Below are positions 36,036-45,309 of a DNA stretch of 64,000 nt, in pieces. Below the pieces are notes generated by a model. The model worked only from the letters and a program-made list of their open reading frames with translations, was not told the DNA's origin and ran no database searches. This DNA comes from Hemerocallis citrina (taxonomy: Eukaryota > Streptophyta > Magnoliopsida > Asparagales > Asphodelaceae): assembly GCA_017893485.1 (NCBI GenBank), contig CM030363.1:112711073-112775072 (forward strand), given 5' to 3'. How positions within the stretch are numbered: the stretch's first letter is position 1; the number at the start of each line of letters is the position of its first letter. The position numbers and the translations under genes were made by a program.

Positions 36036-37754
36036 TGATGTGAATATTTGCAAGTGTACAAAATCGCAACAAGTAGTATAGTTAAGTGAATAGAGTGTCG
36101 AACCCACAGGGACTAATTATTTTATTGAGTACCGAATTTACTAGATTAACTACTATTTGGAAGATCGAAATTAATAAAGAAAGCTACTAAATTAAATTAA
36201 TCTAAAGAAAAACTAACTAAATTAATTAAGAGGGAGCGGGATGTGAAATTTTTGTAATTTGTTAATGACAAAATTAATTCTAGGGCTTTTGACTTGACCT
36301 AGTTCATCCCACACAATTTATAACTCCATATGAATAAAAAGATTATTTTTCCAAGTTGTAGACCGAAATCCCCAAATTATTCAATGCTTTCTCTCGAACA
36401 ACACCAAAAATATCTCCAACTAACATTTTGTCATATCTCTATGTAAATTTAATTAATCGAAGACTAATTAAGTTCTGTGGATTTCTTAACGGTCACATCA
36501 ATCGCGGTAAATCATCTTTAATTTTGCTTAATTAATGGTGTTTAATTTATAGTTCTAAATCACAAATTACCCCTCGGTCTCTTCATGATCCAATAAATCA
36601 TACAATCGTCTATCCACCAATTGTACGCACTAAGAATAAAAATCAAACACACAACCGATGAAAAATAGAAAAATAATATGGAATTAAAATTTGGGTTCTC
36701 AAAACTAGGCTACATCGAAGCCCTAGAAAAATAAATTTAGTTCATAATGGTTTTGCAACTAACAAACATTGTCTTGGATTGCATTATAAAAAATTAGAGA
36801 AAGAAAAGAATACAGATAGAATCGTTTTGTAATATAAATTGCAAACCCAAGTCCTCGAGAACCGAGCTGCAAATGTCACGTCACAATCCCTCAGACTCCT
36901 TCTCTATCTCTGTCACATCCTGAAGAGGATGACGTGGCGCTTTGGTGTTAGCGCCGAAATAGAAAACGAAGCCATGTCAGATGGGACCCGCACTACCTCT
37001 GGTCCGCTGACGTCACTATGTGCCCCTGCTTCGTTTCGAACACGTGCCGCCACGTCGTCTTATCTTCATGTGGGCCCGCTGCTTCTCTGTCTTTGTTTCT
37101 TGTGCCTTCAAAAACCCCAAAAAACCCACGGTCTCCGTTCTCAGCTCTCTCTTTTAATTATTATTATTAATATTTTTATTTTATTTTTATGATCTAAGGT
37201 TAGCCTTCGCTCTTCCTCTCTCGTTCAGCGCTCCCTTTTTCTCTTCATCTGCTGTTGTATTTATAGGAGTAGAAGAGGTAGGAATTAGGGTTTTCTTTTG
37301 CAGAAAGAACCCTTCATCTTTATTTATTCGAAACATGTCCTGTAAAAACAAATAAAATAAGGATTTAGAATTTAAAAATAAAAATTCAAATTTAAATTAA
37401 TTAGTTCAAATTAAACTAACTAATTTTCACATTAGCTCTATCAAAATCCTTTTAAAATTTGTTTATTCTTTTTACACTCTATTGACAATTAAAATTGTAT
37501 TTTGCTTCTCATATTGTCAATTTGTAAAATTAAAATTCAACAAATCAATAAAAATAATAAATCAATAGTTTTGCTTTATTTGTTGATTTTTACCAAAAAT
37601 ATTGACATTTTGCATCAAAAATCTTATTTCTTCAAAGATAATCAATTACTTGAAATCTTATGGAAATAAGACGAATTAAACACAAGATAGACGAAAACAA
37701 GCGATTTTAATGGGTAAATGAATACAAATATTTGTATAAAATTTAGACACATCA
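36036..37754 (-). repeat. 5' LTR of Athila element
   Basis: 1,719 bp, TGATGTGAATATTTG...TTAGACACATCA on plus, near-identical to 28,784-30,503. Flanked on the right by the target duplicate ATACC. The 88-117-codon ORFs at 29,587 and 36,839 lie at the same place in both LTRs and are non-coding reads of the LTR. Confidence 0.9.
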
Positions 37755-37770
37755 ATACCACTAAAAACCT

Positions 37771-40535
37771 TTCATGTCCCGCTTCCCAAAATACAGGAAT
37801 ACGAGTACGTAACGAAGACCAGCGAATGATGTAAACACCATCCATAAGCTGTACCAGTCTAACTCAACAATATGAATAACAATCACAACCATGCAATAGA
37901 ATATAATCACATAAATGAAGAACAACTTCAATAATAAATGAAATAATTCAAAACATAATAACCAACATATATGATAAACTCAACAGATCGTGTACTCGGC
38001 ATTGGATCAAAGTTAAGAACAAAAACAAGGATTGACAATAATGTCAAGGGTCTATGTCAATTATGTGATAATCACTAGTTACATTTCATGATCAGTAACG
38101 ATGACAATAAACGGGATCAAGCATGCAATGTTGATTCAGGGTTGTTATTAATTTTATTAACCTATCTAATGCACGTAGTACTGTGTCCCATAACATAGGT
38201 TCGGTGCATGCAAACAAGTGAACGTTTAGACAATGATGGTGAACTGAACAGATCGTGTACTCGGCATCGATAACAATAATTAACAATCTAATTTACAATC
38301 AATCAATGTAAACAATAAGGGCCCTACCGAGTACAGTCTCTAATCGTTCACTACCAAGTAAACCCATAATACTCCGGCTTGTTAATATTTTATTTCATCC
38401 TATGTGAGCATGCAAGAAGATGTCAAGGTTTTGTAATGCTAGGTGTGACTAATTCTACTCATTACAGGCAAGGCAAGAAAATTTTATACCAATTCAATGC
38501 AAAACATGCAATATGAAAGCAGGATGTTACTGTACAAAAACAGGTATTCCCACTGCTACAGGAAAGCAAATCTGGATCCGTCAGAAGTTCTAAAAACTAG
38601 ACTCTCTGCCGGTTCCAGCGCATATACACACGATATATAAAAGTCACAAAAACTAGGTTCAAATTCTTATTCTTTACAGATTTTATGTTTAGACAGCAGG
38701 TTATAGATTATGTTCACATATAAGTATCGGGTTTGAGTACTCATCTAATAATTCCACAAAAATTCAGGGTGGTTCCTACGCATGTCTAGTCTCAGCCAAA
38801 TTAATTTCACATTTTAGTTTTGTTGTTAACATGTTCTTTTTATTAACCAACCAGGGTGATACACATATAATTGGGAATATGGAAATCTAGACCTAACAGT
38901 ACTAAAAATAAGATATCTAGCAGATTATATATCGGAATTCAATTCCGTCGAATGTTCTGGAAAGTAGAAACATGGAGCTAAATTCATGTTTACAATTCAT
39001 TCAATTACTGCAGCAACAGGTTTGAAAGTTTAATATAAAAAGGAGCAGACATCAAGCCAGAAAATAATTTAACATGAATTGGCAATAATTTCATCACACA
39101 AGCATGTAATATCATGGTAATTAATTAACACAAGTTCTATATCGTTATTAGAATGATATTTCAACATTAATGAGACACTTTTACAATCATGAAAATTTAT
39201 TCATGATAATCATATAGAATTCAAAACATCCCTAACATCAATTCTATAACATAGATCTAATTGTTTTATGTATTATGTGCATATGCAATGTGCAATAGGG
39301 ATTAGGGTTCGAGTAAAAAATAATGGCATGAAAAGCGATTTATCACTTGGTTTCATCGATGAATCTGTGATAAACTCTTGAACAAAAATAAATACAAATA
39401 TGAATTGGAATTGAGAGATACTTGCAGGAATCAATAAACATATTGAACACAAACAATAGAGGGGTTCAATAAGAGACTTGCCTTTTAGATGGTTAATCCG
39501 GATATATTTGAATAACTGGATGAGTATTCCGACGGCGACAAGTGCAACTCACGTACAACCACACACTCACAAAAGCATGTGCACATTACGTGCAAGCAAT
39601 CACAGCAACAACTCAGTAAATCCCCCACAACAGAAAACAGCGGGCACACAATGGCAGCAGCGGATCACCCAAATAGAAAACAACAACTTCCTCAACACAG
39701 CAAACAACAAACAGCAGCTGTAGCGCCTGCAGCTTGGCTTTGACGGCGAGCGACGGTGCAGTCGAGGGGTGCACAGGGTGGTGGAGTCGTCAATGAAAGC
39801 GAGGGGCTCGGTGGTCGACGGAGCAATGGAGGACAGCAATGGTGAAGCTCTGTTTCGGAAGAAAATAGAGGAAGGAGGGGAAGGTGATAAGTTCGGTGGT
39901 GGTAAGGTGTTCAATGAAGAGGATGGGTGGCGGTGATGGTGTTCAGTTGGGGAAGACAGCGAGAGTCAAGGTGGTTTGAAGGGCGACGAGGTGCAGTGGT
40001 CGATCGGAGGTCGAGGAGGTGTGGGGATGGTGAGGGCGATGAGCAGGATGACGAGGATAAGGGTGAAGACTGGTTGGAAGAGGATGAATGGAGGCTGAAT
40101 AGCTCGATGACAATGGTTTCGGAAAAAGGCATAGGAGGCTAGAGGTAGAGGATGACGGCTGAAGGATAGGGTTGGGTTTGAGCAGTATATATAGGGTTAG
40201 GGTTAGGGTTGGGGGGTTAGCGGGTTTCGGGTTGAGATTCAATCAGCAAAGGGCTATAGGGTTTAGATTTTGGGTTTAGATCCAATAGGGAAAAGAAGAA
40301 ATAAATAAAAATAGGATTAATAAATAGACTAATTGGGGATATCAATACAAAAGATTTGAATAAGATGAATCAACGAAATCTTCCGCAGAAAAAATAAATA
40401 GATTGGGAGTCAAAATTTACGTGGAAAGCAAATAATAAATTCTATTATTAAATGAACAAATTACACGGGTTCAGAGATAAAATAAATAATTAATAATACT
40501 AAGAAAAATACAATAACTGAAAAATATAAATTACA
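37771..40535 (-). repeat. 5' LTR of element Z
   Basis: On plus it starts ttCATGTCCCGCTTCCC, aligned to the W LTR end (TGTCACGTCCCGCTTCCC), and runs to ...ATAAATTACA at 40,535, i.e. TGTAATTTAT on minus. It is 2.77 kb with a minus-strand TATA (TATATATA, 40,186-40,193). The purine-rich plus-strand block 39,730-40,140 equals the C-rich leader of the other families. It ends inside the gag of Y; the right flank is CGTGC. No matching duplicate was found on the other side of Z. Confidence 0.75.
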
Positions 40536-40900
40536 CGTGCATCCTTCACTTGTATAACCTTGCTTTCCTCCGGAGTTTCAAGCACTTCGTAGACGATTTC
40601 CACTTGTCTTATCCAGTTGTCGGTGTCTATGGGATCTGCTTGGCCTTCAAAGATCGATGACTTCTTCCTCTTAAAGGACGCTACCATCTTGACTGGGTCA
40701 GCCATCACATTCCCTAGGTTCCTTCCCGGTGCACCCTTCTATGGCATGAAATTCTTAATTTCTCCTACAAATGCCCCCTTCATTTGATAGACACGGGCAA
40801 ACTCTATTTCAACACTGAGGCCGGTTCCATTAGCCCCACTGCCATCGGCTTCAGACCATCCGCTGTGACCACTCCTAGTCCTTCTCGACATCTGATGCAT
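40536..40900 (-). pseudogene. gag N-terminus of element Y, truncated
   Basis: Starts MSRRTRSGHSGWSEADG (ATG at 40,889-40,891, or three codons upstream at 40,900). A frameshift occurs near 40,745 and the reading then continues as MADPVKMVASFKRKK, the FEGQADPIDTDNWIRQVE motif and EVLETPEESKVIQVKDA. Cut at 40,536 by the LTR of Z. The rest of this gag is probably at 23,732-24,648. Similar to the E-B gag at 16,787-17,084 (shared FEGQADP and VLETP). Confidence 0.8.
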
Positions 40901-41126
40901 GGTTGAAAAATTACATGGGTGCCTTATTATGGTGTTGTGGAAAAATGGAATCAAACAATAATATATATATATAACACCAGTTTTAAGGCAAAACACAATA
41001 CTTATATTCCATTCATTTGTACATAACAGACTTCGTAGTCACTCGCACTTACTACACCCAACAAAACATATTCCTAGTTGGCAAAACATACAAAACATAT
41101 AAAAACATACAATAAGCTTGTTTCTA

Positions 41127-41616
41127 CTAATCAACTCCTACGGAGTTCATTGCACCCTGAAACTGCCCTAATTGGGCTCGCAACTAGGCCACCTGGGCCC
41201 GCAACTGCTCATGCTTATGCTCCAGACGTGCAATCTTGACCCTATAAGTGTGCTTCATTTGTACAATTCTTTCGGGCAGTCTTGCATTTAAACCTTTTAT
41301 GTTTATCCACCTCTTCCTTGGTGGCGAGCGCCTGTAGGCCATAAGACTCAAGCCTATCCTCAAGGTGACCGTGTCTCCATTTATATGTTGCAAATTCTTG
41401 GAATAGTTGACCAATGGCACGATGTACTATAGTCAGCTGAGGTGTGGGTGGTGGAGGAGATTGACCAGTCGTGGGGTCGTCTACTGCGCGGATGTAACTG
41501 TTTACTCGTTTGCCATTCCTACAGCGACCGGAGGTTCCTCGCCCTCCATTAGTGGTCCCCCTAGTCATCTCATCTTCCACCCACCCATTCCCGTAAGGAA
41601 CAACACCATCAGCCAT
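41127..41616 (-). pseudogene. Extra ORF upstream of gag in Y (coiled-coil-like), broken
   Basis: About 163 codons between the PBS (41,786) and gag. Starts MADGVVPYGNGWVEDEM. Its middle is charged and heptad-like (HGHLEDRLESYGLQALATK), then after a frameshift near 41,290 it continues with RIVQMKHTYRVKIARLEHKH and Gln/Leu repeats, with one stop (TAG) near 41,190. It precedes gag on the same strand, with its own start codon and a plausible protein composition. I do not recognise a family. Tekay elements normally have gag as the first gene. It could instead be decayed leader sequence that happens to be open. Confidence 0.45.
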
Positions 41617-41785
41617 CCTACGCAGAGAAAAATATGGGAGTTAGTCCATATATAGAAAAATTATAACACATAAGTTGAATAATGCAATGATATGAATTAT
41701 AATCATCTACAAACTGGACTAAACCTAACTCAAACAAGGGCATCCAAGTCTAATTTCTCATTGTTTTAGACTCAAATTTGAAGTC

Positions 41786-41798
41786 GGCTCTGATACCA
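41786..41798 (-). other. Primer-binding site, iMet tRNA type (Y)
   Basis: TGGTATCAGAGCC on the minus strand, four bases from the LTR end at 41,803. Confidence 0.85.
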
Positions 41799-41802
41799 AC
41801 TA

Positions 41803-42572
41803 TGTAGCGCCTCGAATTCCCAACACTGGAAATTCATGACACAATCTAGAATCATACTTAAAATAGTATTTAACACAGAAAAGTACAAGAAATTAAAAAA
41901 CTTTTATTTCGATAAATGTTATTACAATGTCCAAAAGGTAGATAAATTATTACAATAAAACTTTACACTGAACTCAGACAATGTCTCTCCACATGGATGC
42001 TTCACCCGACTCGAGTGCTTCCCACTCCCACGATCTGGTAGTCATGCACAAACCGACAGCTGGCAGGTCAGTTGAATGCAACTAACGCAATGCTAATAAA
42101 CCAGTGACACCCCAACTCAGCAATCAAAAATATTGATGCAAGAAAAAATATGCAATCAGAACACAAGTGTGAGTGTATGCCATGACTTAGAATCTAATGC
42201 ATATTTTTGAGAATGCACATGATGCTCCTACTCTAATGCAGACTTGATTTAGAAGCGTATGCATCCCATACTACATACTTCCCAAATCAAGTTCGCTTCA
42301 TCCTAATTGTAGGGTTCGATCCCTCATCGTGCATCCTACTCTTGTACTCTTTTCCGTTACTGACATTCATCTAGTGACTGATGAGGTTGCAGTTGTTCGG
42401 TCCAATTTTGCTTCTACATCTGTAGTGGTGTCCCCGTTTTCCACTACGCCCGGTCCCTGCAATCCCATTTCTCCGGGCCTCACCCAAAAGTTGCCACGAG
42501 CGTAAATATAATGCCCACCCTATTTCAGCGATTTCTCTAACAACTGCCCACCACAGGCTTGCCTCATAAAAT
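41803..42572 (-). repeat. 5' LTR of Y (PBS-side part)
   Basis: On plus it starts TGTAGCGCCTCGAATTCCC and is collinear with the LTR at 51,051. Shared are the tract around 'aaaacttttatt', the hairpin motif near 42,066, 'catcccatactacata' and 'gcatcctactcttgtactc'. Homology to that LTR fades near 42,500. The U3 end is not visible, so the right border is approximate. Confidence 0.7.
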
Positions 42573-42933
42573 GTGCTATAGCTGATTGGTGACCTTCAAT
42601 CCTAGGCAATCAAATATATATTTGATTAATTTTTTGCAAATCCCCGATGTGGGACAAATTTCACATCTCTCTCCATTCTCTCTTTCTGAAAGAACACACA
42701 GCCGAAATCAAGGTGGCCCCCACGCCACGTCACACAAGATCACAACACAGCTTTGCTATCTCTTTCCATGGTGGGCCCTATGTGGCAGCGCCTGTAGCAG
42801 GCAGTGGCCTGCTACTGCCTTAACTGGTGGGCCCCTTTCTTAATTAATACCACATCAATTCCATGCAAAGCCCTCCATAGAGTTTCTATAAGGCACTCTC
42901 AATTAATTATATATATATCTATTCTTAATACGG
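42573..42933. other. Unassigned spacer with a perfect hairpin
   Basis: No gene. Contains 'gatgtgggacaaattt', GC-rich text with two GTGGGCCC sites, and the perfect inverted repeat GTAGCAGGC-agtg-GCCTGCTAC near 42,794-42,815. It lies between the Y LTR and the first base of the V LTR and may be the U3 of Y or another inserted fragment. Confidence 0.4.
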
Positions 42934-43987
42934 TGTAAGCTCTATTTTCGATTTTTGCTATATTTTGTTTTCTTTTAATTATTGTATTTGGATCCATTTG
43001 TTATAGTGTATTTTGTCTTTTCTTGGGTTCTTTTGTTCTCTCCTAATCGATCTGTGTTCTTTGGTTGGATTTTGTTCTCTTTGCAAATTTTACTCTTTCT
43101 ATTTTGAGTCCGATTTGTTCTCCTTTATATTCGTCTCATCCCATTGCATTCATTTTTCTCTTTTTGGAGCCAAAACCGATACCGAGAACCCACATAATCT
43201 CAACCCAAAACCCTAATTCTTGATTCCCTATATATACCCTATTAAAATAACCCTTATTCTATTCCACTATCTCTCTCACCGCCATTTTCTCTCCCCTCGA
43301 TCTCTTATCCCTTCTCCTTCTCTGTTTCGTTGCACCGCAAACCCAACCGAAACCCTTCATCCCTGTGGCCATCTCCGATCAGCTTCCACCTCCGTCACCA
43401 CCATCATCTTCTCTATCCCCTTGTCCTCATCACCGTCGTGTTCCCCCATCGTCATCCCCGTTCTCCTCGTCGAACCCAATCCATCGTTGTTTTTCCATTG
43501 CCTTAACCCGTCGCCGTCTCCCTAACCCATCTCCGTGCACCTCACCATTGTCACTGCCGTCCCTCACCGCTCCACCGAAGGCCCTAGCATCGCTGTTCAA
43601 GCTCTGATCGCCGATGTCATCGCTCTCTGTTTCCAATCGAAAATAGTGCTCGCTTCATCGAGGCTGCTGTCGCTTCCCGACCGTGGTGCTGACGTCTTAA
43701 CTGTGGTGCCGACATCGCCGCAGTCACCGTGTTCTCTCTCTCTCCTTGCCGAGGTTGAAGAAGGAGACCCATTGGTTGATTTTGGTGTTCCGTGTTTTGG
43801 CACATCGGATCCAAGTTCGCTGTCCCGTGTTCTGTCCAGATCCGGTGTGGGGATTTTTGGTTGAGTTGCTGTTGTTTTGTTTGCTATTGGTTTCTTCGCA
43901 CGTATTTTGCACGTGTCTTTTGGGATTTTCGCCCGGGAATCTAATCCCGTTATTCTTATTATTTGAATCTGCAAAATAACAGGCAAG
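42934..43987 (+). repeat. 5' LTR of V, truncated
   Basis: Starts TGTAAGCTCTATTTTCG; aligned over about 1,050 bp with the 3' LTR at 48,742. Both have a TATA box (CTATATATACC, about 43,224 and 49,036), a C-rich leader and the tail AAAATAACAGGCAAG. It then breaks: the other LTR goes on for another 1.25 kb, whereas here gag sequence follows at once. The deletion removed the U5 end, PBS and gag start. Confidence 0.85.
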
Positions 43988-44447
43988 GCTCGGGAGATGG
44001 GTAGCCGGACAATGCTGCCATTCTCCAGACAATCTAGCAGATGATGGCTCTTTAGCAGGAGAATAATGAGCTAATGAGAGCCACTTTAGCAGCCAATGGG
44101 AACGTCACTGGACCTGCACCTGGGCATCTGCCACCTAGGCCTGGTACAGTAGCGAATTTCATGAGGCTAACTGGGATAAGTTTTCGGGTACTGAGTCACC
44201 GTTGTAGGCCGAGCAATGGCTTATCCGGACGGAGCAACTGCTGGTCACCGCTCGTACCGCCGAGGCGGATCGTGTGGATGTGGTTCGCATCCAATTGGTT
44301 GATCTTGCTCATATCTGGTGGCGGGTTGAATCCGAAAGGATGCCGTGACCCATTGAGTGGGCCACTTTCTCTGAGAGCTTCATGGTGAAGTTCTTTCCCA
44401 GTGTCATCAAGGCAGAGATGGAGCAACAGTTTGTTTTCCTAACTCAG
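43988..44447 (+). pseudogene. gag first exon of V (5' truncated)
   Basis: The first motif, ENNELMRATLAANGNV, is at about 44,062. It is followed by a Pro-rich segment, NFMRL, a frame change near 44,165, then AEQWLIRTEQLLVTARTA, RIQLVDLAHIWWRVESER, WATFSESFMVKFFPSV and ending FVFLTQ at 44,447. There are stops at SPL-stop-AEQ and MP-stop-PIEW. It matches the Z gag residue for residue over long stretches. It ends at an intron-like gap. Confidence 0.8.
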
Positions 44448-44530
44448 GTCAGCTAGATAATGTTCTTAAATGTCATTTGTTGTTACCTACTTCACTGTGA
44501 TGGTATTAATTTGAGCATTATCTTAATTAG
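44448..44530 (+). other. Intron-like gap in gag (V), 83 nt
   Basis: Donor CAG|GTCAGCTAGATA at 44,448, acceptor TTAATTAG ending at 44,530, AT-rich, with in-frame stops (GTC AGC TAG). Removal restores the continuous gag motif L-T-Q-E-N-R-S-I-D-E-Y. The same gap with the same position and borders is in Z (28,037-28,121). Confidence 0.7.
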
Positions 44531-45179
44531 GAAAATCGTTCCATAGACGAGTATGCTGCAGAGTTTACTCGGCTCAGTCGCTTCGCCCCTACCCTCGTTG
44601 CCACTGATGAGGCTCAGGCTAGTCTACTTCAGTCCGGCTTGAGTTTTCCCCTCCAGGACTGTTTGGCTGCTCTTCGGCTTCGTGCTTATTCCGATATTCT
44701 GGATGCGGCTCGGATCCAAGACCAGACTCTCAGCAGGTCTAGTGTTCCTCAGAGGACTGTTTCACACCCTGTTGCAGCTCGGCCTTCCGGAGGACCTATT
44801 AGGAGGTCAGTCCCGCCCCCTCCCGTGAGAGCACAGCCATACGCACTTGTTGTCCCGATGAATGTTGAGACTTGTGGCTACTGCCATACGACTAGGCATT
44901 CACAGCGAGACTGCAGGATGGCCAACCGACTATGTTTAGTGTGTGGGAGTAGTGAGCATATGGTTCATGACTGTCCGAGGAACAGAGCTCCTGCGCCGGT
45001 TGCTGGTGTTGCTCAGCTAGGAGCGCCGACACGTGGTCAGGGCAGGCCGTCTCTTCCTCCACAGAGGCAAGTCTTTGATCATAGGCATGTGGCTCCTAGA
45101 GGAGGTCTGGTTGGAGGTAGTGGTCAAGCTTATAACCTGACAACCGAGGAAGCGGAAGTTTCTATTGAAGTGGTTGCAG
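44531..45179 (+). CDS. gag second exon of V with two zinc knuckles
   Basis: Open throughout (about 216 codons): the capsid end with EYAAEFTRLSRFAPTLVATD, a Ser/Pro linker, then two complete CCHC knuckles, CGYCHTTRHSQRDC and CLVCGSSEHMVHDC (both C-x2-C-x4-H-x4-C), and an acidic tail EEAEVSIEVVA. It ends at the second intron-like gap. Nucleocapsid of a Tekay gag; packages element RNA. Best-preserved coding segment of V. Confidence 0.8.
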
Positions 45180-45309
45180 GTATATCACAGTAGTTGTACT
45201 TTCTTTTCTTTCTTTCAGTTTTCTTCATGTTGTTGTTTTTCCCTCTTTTGTAAAATTATTCGTGTATATATCCTGTTAGCACCTTATTCTTTGTTTGATC
45301 TTCTTCTAG
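45180..45309 (+). other. Intron-like gap between gag and protease (V), 130 nt
   Basis: Donor GTATATCACAG at 45,180, acceptor TTCTTCTAG ending at 45,309, T-rich inside, with an in-frame TAG after ISQ. Joining the sides keeps frame into VILVFSLPAHVLFDSGAT, the protease. Same borders in Z (27,259-27,387). Confidence 0.65.

Larger units (their letters stand above)
28784..37754 (-). mobile_element. Athila-lineage LTR retrotransposon (gag only), full length
   Basis: A 9.0-kb element with two near-identical LTRs (28,784-30,503 and 36,036-37,754), a PPT at the left inner border, a tRNA-Asp-type PBS at the right inner border and a perfect 5-bp target duplication ATACC (28,779-28,783 and 37,755-37,759). 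Only a gag pseudogene is coding; pol is absent, so it was mobilised in trans or deleted later. A 2.3-kb Helitron pair sits at 30,698-33,021. The target is the PBS of element Z. Confidence 0.9.

Noticed and set aside
40193..40215. GGGTTAGGGTTAGGG telomere-like run
   Set aside because: Only about three units, not the plant TTTAGGG form, and inside the U3 of the Z LTR beside its TATA box.
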